64,000 nt of DNA from positions 124,001 through 188,000 of the forward strand of contig CAVPRR010000006.1 in the NCBI GenBank assembly GCA_963707965.1. Reading direction: 5' to 3'. Positions 57,184 to 64,000 of this stretch are shown here, in pieces. Under the pieces are notes generated by a model. That model was not told the DNA's origin and searched no databases. It saw nothing but the letters and a program-made list of their open reading frames with translations. The position numbers and the translations under genes were made by a program. The stretch is from VRUE01 sp963707965 (GTDB taxonomy: Bacteria; Actinomycetota; Thermoleophilia; Solirubrobacterales; 70-9). The first letter of the stretch is position 1. Every line of letters begins with the position of its first letter.

Positions 57184-58020
57184 GTGCCGGTTCCGCGTAG
57201 GTTTGATCGGCGCCCCCCAGAGCGCGACACGACGAGGATCAACGACCGGATCCGCGTCCCCAAAGTACGGCTGATCGGGGCCGACGGCGAGCAGCTCGGG
57301 ATCGTCGCCACCAACGAAGCGTTGAAGCGTGCCCAGGAGGCCGACCTCGATCTGGTCGAGGTCGCCCCCAACTCAAAGCCGCCGGTGACCCGGTTGCTCG
57401 ATTACTCGAAGTACAAGTACGAGCAGGAGCAGAAGCAGAAGGCGGCGCGCAAGCACCAGCAGCAGGTCAACGTCCGAGAGATCAAGCTGCGCCCGAAGAT
57501 CGCGAGTCACGACTACGAGACGAAGAAGGGCCACGTCGAGCGCTTTCTGCGCCAGCAGAACAAGGTCAAAGTCACGATCATGTTCCGCGGCCGCGAGCAG
57601 GCGCACCCCGAGCGGGGCAGGGCGCTGCTGCAACGCCTCTTCGAGGATCTCAATGGCCTGGCTGTGATCGAGTCCGAGCCGCTCAAGGAAGGGCGGAACA
57701 TGAGCATGATGCTGGCGCCGAGCAAGGAGGTCGCGAGGGCCGCCAAAGCGGCCCAGTCCGATGAGGACGCCGCGGGTGCCGAGGACGCGGCCACGGCCGC
57801 CGCGGAAGCAGCGGGTGCCGAGGAGGCGGCCAAGGCCGCCGAGCCCGACGAGGCCGCCAAGGTCGACGAGGCCGACGAGGCCGTCGAGGACACCGAGGCC
57901 GCCGAGCCCGACGAGGTCGACGAGGACGCCAAGCCCGACGAGGACGCCAAGCCCGACGAGGCCGCCAAGGCCGACGAGGCCGACGAGGGCGACGAGGACG
58001 CCAAGCCCGACGAGGGCTGA
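57184..58020 (+). CDS. infC: translation initiation factor IF-3 with acidic C-terminal extension
   Basis: IF-3 keeps subunits apart and checks initiator tRNA. Seen are RINDRIRVPKVRLIGADGEQLGIV, LDLVEVAPNSKPPVTRLLDYSKYKYE, VREIKLRPKIASHDYETKKGHVERFL and VTIMFRGREQAHPERGRALL, complete by about residue 182. The last 95 residues are Ala/Asp/Glu-rich with repeats such as DEDAKPDEDAKPDEA, not part of the normal factor. The start GTG 57184 gives MPVPRRFDRRPPERD; IF-3 genes often use unusual starts, so this is uncertain. rpmI and rplT, its usual partners, lie beyond a minus-strand gene. Confidence 0.93.
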   Translation: MPVPRRFDRRPPERDTTRINDRIRVPKVRLIGADGEQLGIVATNEALKRAQEADLDLVEVAPNSKPPVTRLLDYSKYKYEQEQKQKAARKHQQQVNVREIKLRPKIASHDYETKKGHVERFLRQQNKVKVTIMFRGREQAHPERGRALLQRLFEDLNGLAVIESEPLKEGRNMSMMLAPSKEVARAAKAAQSDEDAAGAEDAATAAAEAAGAEEAAKAAEPDEAAKVDEADEAVEDTEAAEPDEVDEDAKPDEDAKPDEAAKADEADEGDEDAKPDEG

Positions 58021-58028
58021 GCCGTCTG

Positions 58029-59102
58029 TCAGGCGCCGGCGAGCACGTCGGCGATCCGCTCCGCCGCGTGGCCATCCCACAGGGGAGGCGGCTCGGGCCG
58101 CTTGGCGGGCCGCCCCGCAAGCGCCGCCGGGATGCCGGCAATCGCCGCCGGATCGAGTCCCAGAAGGGTGTTGGTGCCAGCCCGGATCGTCACCGGTCGC
58201 TCCGTGTTGTCGCGCAGCGTGAAGCAGGGAATGCCGAGGTAGGTCGTCTCCTCCTGGATCCCTCCCGAGTCGGTGAGGACGGCGCCGGCGTCGGCCAGCA
58301 GGGAGAGGAAATCGATGTAGCCGAGCGGCTCGGAGAGCAGCAATCCGGGGTGCTCGGCGCTGACCTCCTCCATCGCCTTGCGGGTCCGGGGGTGCACCGG
58401 GAAGACAACCGGCATCTCGCTTGCCAGGTCCGTCAGTTGCCGCATGGCTTGGGGCAGCAGCGGTCCGTCGACGAGGGCGGGCCGGTGGAGGGTGACGAGC
58501 AGGAACGAGCCCGGCTCAACGCCAAGTCGCGCCGCCGCCCCCGCCGCCCGGAAGCGACCTTCCAGCGCGACCAGGGTGTCGATCATCGTGTTGCCGACGA
58601 AGTGCATGCGCTCCTCGGGGATGCCCTCGGCGCGCAGGTTCTCGATCGCGTCCTCGCAGTGCAGGAAGAGGTGCTGGGAGAGCTCGTCGGCGACGATCCG
58701 GTTGATCTCCTCCGGCATCGTGCGGTCGAAGCTGCGCAGGCCCGACTCGATGTGGGCGACGGGGATCTGCAACTTCGCGGCTGTGAGCGCCGCCGCCAGG
58801 GTGGAGTTGACGTCGCCGGGCACCATCGCCAGGTCGGCGCGCTCCTCGATCAGGACGGGCTCCAACCGCTCCATGACGCGCGCGGTCTGCTGCGCGTGGC
58901 TGCCGGAGCCGACCTCGAGCATGCGGTCGGGGGCGGGCACCCCAAGCTCCTCGAGGAACACGTCCGACATCAGCCGGTCGTAGTGCTGGCCGGTGTGGAC
59001 GATGGTGTGGCGGCCCTCGGGCAGGCGGGCGCGCAGCGCCGCGATGACCGGCGCGGTCTTGACGAAGTTGGGTCGGGTCCCGACCACGTAGACGATCCGC
59101 AT
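58029..59102 (-). CDS. wecB: UDP-N-acetylglucosamine 2-epimerase (non-hydrolysing)
   Basis: WecB interconverts UDP-GlcNAc and UDP-ManNAc for cell-surface polysaccharides. It starts MRIVYVVGTRPNFVKTAPVIAAL and has HTGQHYDRLMSDVF, VPGDVNSTLAAALTAAKLQIPVAHIESGLRSFDRTMPEEINR, VTLHRPALVD, VHPRTRK and LTDSGGIQEETTYLGIPC near residue 280. ATG 59102 gives 357 residues; the upstream open frame overlaps the rpmI promoter. It lies on the opposite strand between infC and rpmI, splitting the usual infC-rpmI-rplT operon. Confidence 0.93.
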   Translation of the reverse strand: MRIVYVVGTRPNFVKTAPVIAALRARLPEGRHTIVHTGQHYDRLMSDVFLEELGVPAPDRMLEVGSGSHAQQTARVMERLEPVLIEERADLAMVPGDVNSTLAAALTAAKLQIPVAHIESGLRSFDRTMPEEINRIVADELSQHLFLHCEDAIENLRAEGIPEERMHFVGNTMIDTLVALEGRFRAAGAAARLGVEPGSFLLVTLHRPALVDGPLLPQAMRQLTDLASEMPVVFPVHPRTRKAMEEVSAEHPGLLLSEPLGYIDFLSLLADAGAVLTDSGGIQEETTYLGIPCFTLRDNTERPVTIRAGTNTLLGLDPAAIAGIPAALAGRPAKRPEPPPLWDGHAAERIADVLAGA

Positions 59103-59190
59103 CGGAGCGGCAGCGTATCCGCAGTGGGGGGCCCGGCGAGCGGGTGGCACCGGACAAGACGTCGTGTTCTGCTTCAATAGACGCCCTCCG

Positions 59191-59391
59191 ATGCCGAAGA
59201 TGAAGACCCACTCAGGCGCCAAGAAGCGGTTTCGCAAGACCGCCAAGGGCAAGCTGCGCGGACGGCGTGCCTACTCGAGCCACATCCTCGAGAAGAAGTC
59301 GCCGAAGCGCAAGCGCCAGATGGGGCGGCCCGTCGTGATCGCCCCGGCCGACACGAAGCGGATTCGGACGTTGCTCGGAGGCGGAAAGTGA
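59191..59391 (+). CDS. rpmI: 50S ribosomal protein L35
   Basis: L35 is a small basic large-subunit protein: MPKMKTHSGAKKRFRKTAKGK, then LRGRRAYSSHILEKKSPKRKRQ. It has 66 residues. ATG 59191 is the family start; an upstream ATG at 59164 overlaps the promoter region. The stop overlaps the rplT GTG by 4 bases, so the two are translationally coupled. Confidence 0.96.
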   Translation: MPKMKTHSGAKKRFRKTAKGKLRGRRAYSSHILEKKSPKRKRQMGRPVVIAPADTKRIRTLLGGGK

Positions 59392-59747
59392 GCCGGGTAA
59401 AGCGCTCAGTCCATGCCCGTAAGAAGCGGCGCAAAGTGCTGAAGGAAGCCAAGGGCTATTTCGGCCGCAAGCATTCCTCCTACCGCTTCGCGAAAGAGCA
59501 GGTGCAGCGGTCGGGGATGTATGCCTACCGTGACCGGCGCAACCGCAAGCGCGACTTCCGCCGGCTCTGGATCACGCGGATCAATGCGGCGGCGCGGCTG
59601 GAGGGCATGAGCTACTCGGAGCTGATCCACGGCCTCGACCAGGCCGGGGTTGAGGTCAACCGCAAGATGCTTGCCGACATCGCGGTCTCAGACCGCGATG
59701 CGTTCCGCCGATTCGTGGAGATCGCCCGGGAGGGTGCGGCCGCCTAG
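59388..59747 (+). CDS. rplT: 50S ribosomal protein L20
   Basis: L20 nucleates 50S assembly. Seen are RVKRSVHARKKRRKVLKEAKGYFGRKHSSYRFAKEQV and MYAYRDRRNRKRDFRRLWITRINAAARLEGMSYSELIHGL. The 119 residues start at GTG 59388. It is followed by a clear terminator at 59774, so rpmI-rplT form one unit separate from infC. Confidence 0.97.
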   Translation: MSRVKRSVHARKKRRKVLKEAKGYFGRKHSSYRFAKEQVQRSGMYAYRDRRNRKRDFRRLWITRINAAARLEGMSYSELIHGLDQAGVEVNRKMLADIAVSDRDAFRRFVEIAREGAAA

Positions 59748-59773
59748 CCGCAGCCGACACTCCACACTCCCGG

Positions 59774-59801
59774 GCGGGCCGTCTTCACGGCCCGCTTTTT
59801 T
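59774..59801 (+). terminator. factor-independent terminator after rplT
   Basis: GCGGGCCGT-CTTC-ACGGCCCGC forms a perfect 9-bp stem followed by TTTTTTG, the classical terminator shape, 27 bases after the rplT stop. Confidence 0.92.
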
Positions 59802-59836
59802 GTTCCAGGAGAAGACTTAAACCAACCGAAAATGAC

Positions 59837-60673
59837 ATGACGATGATCACCAGCCCCCAAAACGAGAAGCTGAAGCTGGTCCGCAGGCTGCGCGAGCGCA
59901 AGTATCGCGAGCGGGAGGGACTGTTCGCGACCGAGGGCGAGGATCTGGTCGACGCCGGGCTCGCGGCCGGTTGCGAGCCGCGCTTCCTGCTGAGCGCCGC
60001 CGGCAGCGGCCTGGGCGGCGAGGAGGTGGAGCCGGAGCTGCTGGCGAGCGTCTCCGCGCTCGGTTCCGGCACGCGCGCGATCGCCGTTTGGCCGCAGCGC
60101 GTGGTGGAGGATTTCCCGTCGGGGCCCGGTTCGCCGGCCGGGGCCGGTTCGCCCGCGTCCAGCGAGTCGCTTGCGGCCACCGGTTCGCTCGGGTCCAGCG
60201 AGTCGCTTGCGGCCACCGGTTCCCTCGCAGCGCCATGTGTCTACCTGCACGGTGTGGCGGACCCCGGCAACGTCGGCGCAATCGTCCGCACGGCGCATGC
60301 GCTGCTCGGCGGCAGCGTCGTCCTCGGACCGGGCTGCGCGGATCCCTACTCGCCGAAGGCGGTGCGGGCAAGCATGGGCTCGATCTTCTCCCAACCGCTG
60401 GTGCGGGCAGCCGTGGAGGCCACTCCCAGGCCAAGGGCCGCCCTCGTCGCCCACGGTGGGGATGGGCTGAACGCGCTGGCCCCCGCGGCGACGCTCTGCC
60501 TCGGAGCAGAGCGGGAGGGGCTGCCCCGCGAGGTGCTGGAGCAGTGCGATCTAGAGGTGACGGTCCCGCTGCGCTCCGGCGGTGTGGAGTCGCTCAACGT
60601 CGCCGCCGCAGCGGCCATCGCCTGCGAGCGGATATCGTCGCCCGCCATGCGGGAGGTCACGCCAGATGCTTGA
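59837..60673 (+). CDS. TrmH/SpoU-family RNA 2'-O-methyltransferase
   Basis: The N-terminal substrate-binding part is MITSPQNEKLKLVRRLRERKYREREGLFATEGEDLV. The C-terminal SPOUT knot has VYLHGVADPGNVGAIVRTAHAL, PYSPKAVRASMGSIF, LCLGAEREGLPREVLEQCD and VPLRSGGVESLNVAAAAAIA, all three SpoU motifs. Family members methylate 23S rRNA or tRNA ribose. Between the domains is an insertion with SSESLAATGSLG repeats (from 60157), which acts as a low-complexity linker. The start is ATG 59837. The pheS start overlaps its stop by 8 bases, a common pairing with pheST. Confidence 0.92.
   Translation: MTMITSPQNEKLKLVRRLRERKYREREGLFATEGEDLVDAGLAAGCEPRFLLSAAGSGLGGEEVEPELLASVSALGSGTRAIAVWPQRVVEDFPSGPGSPAGAGSPASSESLAATGSLGSSESLAATGSLAAPCVYLHGVADPGNVGAIVRTAHALLGGSVVLGPGCADPYSPKAVRASMGSIFSQPLVRAAVEATPRPRAALVAHGGDGLNALAPAATLCLGAEREGLPREVLEQCDLEVTVPLRSGGVESLNVAAAAAIACERISSPAMREVTPDA
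60157..60228 (+). repeat. 36-bp tandem repeat x2 in the TrmH-type gene
   Basis: Two 36-base copies beginning GTCCAGCGAGTCGCTTGCGG start at 60157 and 60193. The unit is a multiple of three and encodes a 12-residue Ser/Ala/Gly repeat in the linker between the two domains. Confidence 0.85.
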
Positions 60674-61724
60674 GCGGGTAGAGAAGATCAGGGCTGACGC
60701 TGCCGCGGCGATCGAGGCAGCGGCAGGCACCGCAGAGCTGGAGGAGCTGCGGATCCGGCACCTGGGCCGCAAGGCTGAGCTGACGACCATCCTGCGGGGC
60801 ATCGCCGACCTGCCACAGGACGAGCGCGGCAGGGTTGGGCAGGCAGCCAACCGGGCCCGCCAGGAGCTCGAGGCGCAGCTCGAGCAGCGCGCCGCCGAGC
60901 TTGACGCCGCCGAGCTGGAGTCAAAGCTCGTGGAGGACCGCATCGACGTGACACTGCCGGGTGCCCCGCCGCGGCCGGCCGGGCACATCCACCTGATCAC
61001 CCGCACCACGCGGCAGATCGAAGACGTGATGATCGGGCTCGGATACCGGGTCGTCGAGGGTCCCGAGATCGAGCACGACTACTACAACTTCACAGCGCTC
61101 AACCACCCGCCGGGACACCCGGCGCGGATGCTCCAGGACACCTTCTACATCCAGTCGCACCCCGACGAGCTGCTGCGCACGCACACCTCGCCGGTCCAGG
61201 TCCGCGCGATGGAGGCCCAGCCGCCGCCGATCTTCGTGATCGTCCCCGGCAAGGTCTACCGGCGCGATTCCGACGCCACCCACAGTCCGATGTTCCACCA
61301 GGTCGAGGGCCTGGCGGTCGGGGAGGGCATCACCCTCGCCGACCTGCAGGGCACGCTTGCCGAGATGCTGCGGGCGATCTTCGGCGAGGCACGCGAGGCC
61401 CGCATGCGGCCGCACTACTTCCCCTTCACCGAGCCGAGTGTCGAGTTCGACGTCTCCTGCTTCCAGTGCGAGGGCAGCGGCGAGCTTGCCGGCGGCAGGC
61501 GCTGCAACCTCTGCAAGGGAATCGGTTGGATCGAGGTCGGCGGGGCGGGGATGGTCGATCCGAACCTGTTCGGCTTCGTCGAGCACGCCGGATACGACCC
61601 CGAGCGGGTGCAGGGATTCGCCTTCGGGATGGGGGTCGAGCGGATCGCCATGCTGCGCCACGGCGTCCCCGACCTGCGCCGCTTCTTCGACAACGACGTT
61701 CGCGTCCTGGGGCAGTTCCTATGA
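60666..61724 (+). CDS. pheS: phenylalanyl-tRNA synthetase alpha subunit
   Basis: The alpha subunit holds the catalytic class II site of PheRS. It has an N-terminal coiled coil (residues 1-90), motif 1 near GLGYRVVEGPEIEHDYYNF, motif 2 with VYRRDSDATHSPMFHQVEGLAV, FPFTEPSVEFDV and motif 3 GFAFGMGVERIAMLRHGVPDLR. Two cysteine pairs (CFQCEGSG, CNLCKGIGW) suggest a zinc site. The 352 residues begin at ATG 60666, overlapping the TrmH-type gene by 8 bases. It overlaps pheT by 4 (ATGA). Confidence 0.96.
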   Translation: MLERVEKIRADAAAAIEAAAGTAELEELRIRHLGRKAELTTILRGIADLPQDERGRVGQAANRARQELEAQLEQRAAELDAAELESKLVEDRIDVTLPGAPPRPAGHIHLITRTTRQIEDVMIGLGYRVVEGPEIEHDYYNFTALNHPPGHPARMLQDTFYIQSHPDELLRTHTSPVQVRAMEAQPPPIFVIVPGKVYRRDSDATHSPMFHQVEGLAVGEGITLADLQGTLAEMLRAIFGEAREARMRPHYFPFTEPSVEFDVSCFQCEGSGELAGGRRCNLCKGIGWIEVGGAGMVDPNLFGFVEHAGYDPERVQGFAFGMGVERIAMLRHGVPDLRRFFDNDVRVLGQFL

Positions 61725-64000
61725 GGGTCCCGTACACATGGCTGCGCGCGTATTGCGACCCCGGGATCGGAGCCGAGGAGCTGGCCGAGCGGCTGGCGAT
61801 GACGGGCACCGAGGTGGAGCGGGTCGCGATGGCCGGGCCACCGTCGGCCGAGGGCTTCGTGGTCGGCAGGGTGCTGACCTGCGAGCCGCACCCCGATGCG
61901 GACCGGCTCAGCGTCTGCACGGTCGACACCGGCGACGGGGACGGGCGCACGATCGTCTGCGGAGCGCCAAACGTCGCCGCCGGCCAGACCGTCCCGGTGG
62001 CGCTTCCCGGGGCGACGATGCCGGGCGGCGAGAAGCTGGGCGAGGCGAAGCTCCGCGGGGTGAAGTCCCAGGGGATGATCCTCTCCGCCGCCGAGCTGGA
62101 GATCGCCGAGGAGGCGGCGGGGATCATGGTGCTCGAGGACGGGGCCGCTCCCGGGTCGCCCCTCTCCGAGCTGCTGCCGCTTGCCGAGCCGGTGCTCGAG
62201 CTGGAGGTGACCCCCAACCGGGTCGACTGCTTCGGCGTCTACGGCGTGGCGCGGGAGGTGCACGCGATCACCTCTGCGCCGCTCGGTCCCGAGCCCTGGG
62301 CGGAGGACGCGCCGGCCGAGGGTGAGGGCGAGGCCGGCGACCACGCCTCGGTGGCGGTCGAGGTCCCCGAGCTCTGTCCGCGCTTCACTGCGCGCGTCTT
62401 CACCGGCGTCGAGATCGGGCCCTCGCCGGCCTGGCTGCAGGCGCGGCTCAGCGCCGCCGGGCAGCGGCCGATCAACAACGTCGTCGACATCACCAACTAC
62501 GTGATGCTGCTGACCGCGCAGCCGCTGCACGCCTTCGACCTCGACAGGGTGCCGGACGGGGCGCTGACCATCCGCGCCGCCACCGAGGGAGAGAAGATGA
62601 CGACGCTCGACGACGTCGAGCGGACCTTCGACGCCGAGACCGTGCTGGTCTGTGACCGCAACGGGCCCTCCGGGATCGCCGGGATCATGGGCGGCCAGGT
62701 CTCGGAGGTCTCCGGGGAGACGACGCGGGTGCTGCTCGAGGTCGCCAACTGGAACGGCACGAACATCCTGCGCACCTCGCGCCTGCTCGGCCTGCGCTCG
62801 GAGGCATCCTCCCGCTTCGAGAAGCAGCTGCACCCGGACCTCTGCCTGCGGGCGCAGAGGATCGCCTCGCAGCTGATGGTCGAGCTCTGCGGCGCCAAGC
62901 TCGTGCCGGGCACGATCGACGTCGCGGCGGAGATCCCCGCACCGCATCGCGTCGCGCTGCGCGGCGCCCGGGTCGAGGGCCTGCTCGGGATGCGGATCGA
63001 TCAGGCCGACCAGGTCGCCTACCTGGAGCGGCTCGGCTTCGGGGTCGAGGTCGACGGTGAGGACCTGGTTGTAGAGGTCCCGCCCGACCGTCATTACGAC
63101 GTCACCCGCGAGGCCGACCTGATCGAGGAGGTGGCGCGGGTCCACGGCCTCGACGAGCACCTGCCCTCGACGCTGCCCGCGCTGGCGGGCCAGGCCGGCG
63201 GGCTGACACGGGAACAGCGGCTGCGCCGCCGCACCGAGGACGCGATGCGCGACCTCGGCTTCGACGAGATCGTCGGTTGGAGCTTCACCGACCCTGGCGA
63301 GCCGGAGCGGCTGCGGATCCCCGCGGACGATCCCCGCGCCGGCGGGGTTGCGATCTCGAATCCCCTCTCCGAGGACCAGTCGGCGATGAGGACGACTCTG
63401 CTGGGCTCGCTGCTCGACGTCGCGCAGCGGAACCTCGCCCACGGCGCCGAGCACGTCGCGCTCTTCGAGTCGGGCCGCATCTACCTGCAGGCCGCCAACC
63501 CGGCTGACGACCCGCAGGCTGCGGGCGACCTGGGCGTCGACGGGCCGCTGGCGGGCAGCTTCCTCGGCGAGCGGCCGGCGCCGGTCGGCGAGCCACACCG
63601 GCTCGGCTGCCTTGCCGTGGGCCCGCTCGCCGGCGGGTCGTGGCGGGGCGGGGGAGAGCCGGCCGACTACTTTGCCCTGAAGGGCGTGCTGGAGGGGCTG
63701 GCCGCGAGGCTCGGTGTGCAGCTCGACTTCGAGGAGGCCACGGAGCCGTTCCTGCATCCCGGTCGCGCCGCGCGGGTCAGCGTTGCCAACGCCAACGGGG
63801 GCAATGACGCCAACGACACCGCGGCCGCCACCGACACCGCGGCCGCCACCGACACCCCGGCCGCCAACGGGGTCGCGGCCGCCGCCGCCGGCTGGATCGG
63901 TGAGCTGCACCCCCTGGTCTGCCGGCAGTGGGACATCGAGGCGGGCGTGGCCTTCGAGGTCGGGCTTGCGGCGCTTGTCGGTGCTGCCAGCTCCGGCGCG
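61721..64000 (+). CDS. pheT: phenylalanyl-tRNA synthetase beta subunit (3' truncated by window)
   Basis: The frame is open from ATG 61721 to the window end (760 codons; about 800 are usual). It begins MRVPYTWLRAYCDPGIGAEE, has the EMAP-like tRNA-binding domain (VVGRVLTCEPHPDADRLSVC, ILSAAELEI), the editing B3/B4 domain (INNVVDITNYVMLLTAQPLHAFD, GIAGIMGGQVSEV, SSRFEKQLHP), the B5 domain (LLGMRIDQADQVAYLERLGF, VEVPPDRHYDVTREADLIEEVARVHG) and the catalytic-like core. Near residue 690 a Thr/Ala/Asn-rich insertion encoded by an 18-bp repeat interrupts an otherwise conserved region before GWIGELHPLV. Confidence 0.95.
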   Translation, partial: MRVPYTWLRAYCDPGIGAEELAERLAMTGTEVERVAMAGPPSAEGFVVGRVLTCEPHPDADRLSVCTVDTGDGDGRTIVCGAPNVAAGQTVPVALPGATMPGGEKLGEAKLRGVKSQGMILSAAELEIAEEAAGIMVLEDGAAPGSPLSELLPLAEPVLELEVTPNRVDCFGVYGVAREVHAITSAPLGPEPWAEDAPAEGEGEAGDHASVAVEVPELCPRFTARVFTGVEIGPSPAWLQARLSAAGQRPINNVVDITNYVMLLTAQPLHAFDLDRVPDGALTIRAATEGEKMTTLDDVERTFDAETVLVCDRNGPSGIAGIMGGQVSEVSGETTRVLLEVANWNGTNILRTSRLLGLRSEASSRFEKQLHPDLCLRAQRIASQLMVELCGAKLVPGTIDVAAEIPAPHRVALRGARVEGLLGMRIDQADQVAYLERLGFGVEVDGEDLVVEVPPDRHYDVTREADLIEEVARVHGLDEHLPSTLPALAGQAGGLTREQRLRRRTEDAMRDLGFDEIVGWSFTDPGEPERLRIPADDPRAGGVAISNPLSEDQSAMRTTLLGSLLDVAQRNLAHGAEHVALFESGRIYLQAANPADDPQAAGDLGVDGPLAGSFLGERPAPVGEPHRLGCLAVGPLAGGSWRGGGEPADYFALKGVLEGLAARLGVQLDFEEATEPFLHPGRAARVSVANANGGNDANDTAAATDTAAATDTPAANGVAAAAAGWIGELHPLVCRQWDIEAGVAFEVGLAALVGAASSGA
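63815..63868 (+). repeat. 18-bp tandem repeat x3 in pheT
   Basis: GACACCGCGGCCGCCACC is repeated at 63815, 63833 and, with two changes, 63851. It encodes DTAAAT repeats in the PheT beta core insertion and keeps the frame. Confidence 0.9.

Noticed and set aside
57761..58222. Arg/Pro-rich ORF overlapping the infC end
   Set aside because: Frame-shifted reading of the acidic repeat tail of infC; no independent support.
61415..63910. 831-codon minus-strand frame opposite pheS and pheT
   Set aside because: No motif; the plus strand is continuous pheT with recognisable domains over its whole length.

Overview
The window is high-GC chromosomal DNA from a bacterium whose gene order (coaD - coiled-coil gene - yceD - rpmF - plsX - acpP - rnc - smc - ftsY - ffh - rpsP - khpA - trmD - rplS - lepB - rnhB - yraN - yifB - dprA) is that of Actinomycetota. 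Zinc-ribbon forms of L28 and L32, sigma-factor/membrane-protein pairs and a collagen-like exported protein suggest class Thermoleophilia (Solirubrobacterales-like). That placement is inference; no rRNA gene is present.

Layout. 1-27.6 kb is a dense core: riboflavin synthesis (ribBA, ribH), a FakA-like kinase, recG, rsmD, coaD, fatty-acid/phospholipid entry genes, the SRP pathway (ftsY, ffh, lepB), ribosomal proteins, RNA and DNA processing genes, thiD, ilvD and a folate cyclo-ligase-like gene. 27.7-36.7 kb carries an L,D-transpeptidase, a XerC/D recombinase, a WhiG/FliA-type sigma factor, an EF-G-like GTPase, an RNase H-glyoxalase fusion, a hydrolase-cyclase fusion and a NYN nuclease. 36.7-52.8 kb is accessory: an IS110-family element, three tRNA genes (Gly, Cys, Val), broken genes, toxin-antitoxin-like genes, two tandem ECF sigma/membrane-protein modules, an ACR3 arsenite pump, a collagen-like protein and a NUDIX protein. 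52.8-64 kb returns to core: a large membrane protein, thrS, infC, wecB (opposite strand), rpmI-rplT, a TrmH-type methyltransferase, pheS and the start of pheT, which runs off the end.

Three points stand out. (1) All three tRNA genes are followed by copies of their own 3' ends. tRNA-Gly and a 45-bp degenerate copy bracket 7.7 kb. tRNA-Cys and a perfect 32-bp copy bracket a 1.14-kb two-gene cassette with a GNAT-toxin-like gene. tRNA-Val is followed by a 17-bp tandem array of its 3' end. No integrase lies inside the intervals. (2) Short tandem repeats (13-26 bp) sit at gene boundaries. In several cases the unit contains the stop codon of the upstream gene, so gene ends seem to be duplicated repeatedly. 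Related in-frame repeats enlarge L19, IF3, the TrmH protein and PheT. (3) Two core proteins are aberrant: SMC has 827 residues and no recognisable hinge, and RNase III has Ala and Glu at two conserved acidic active-site positions.
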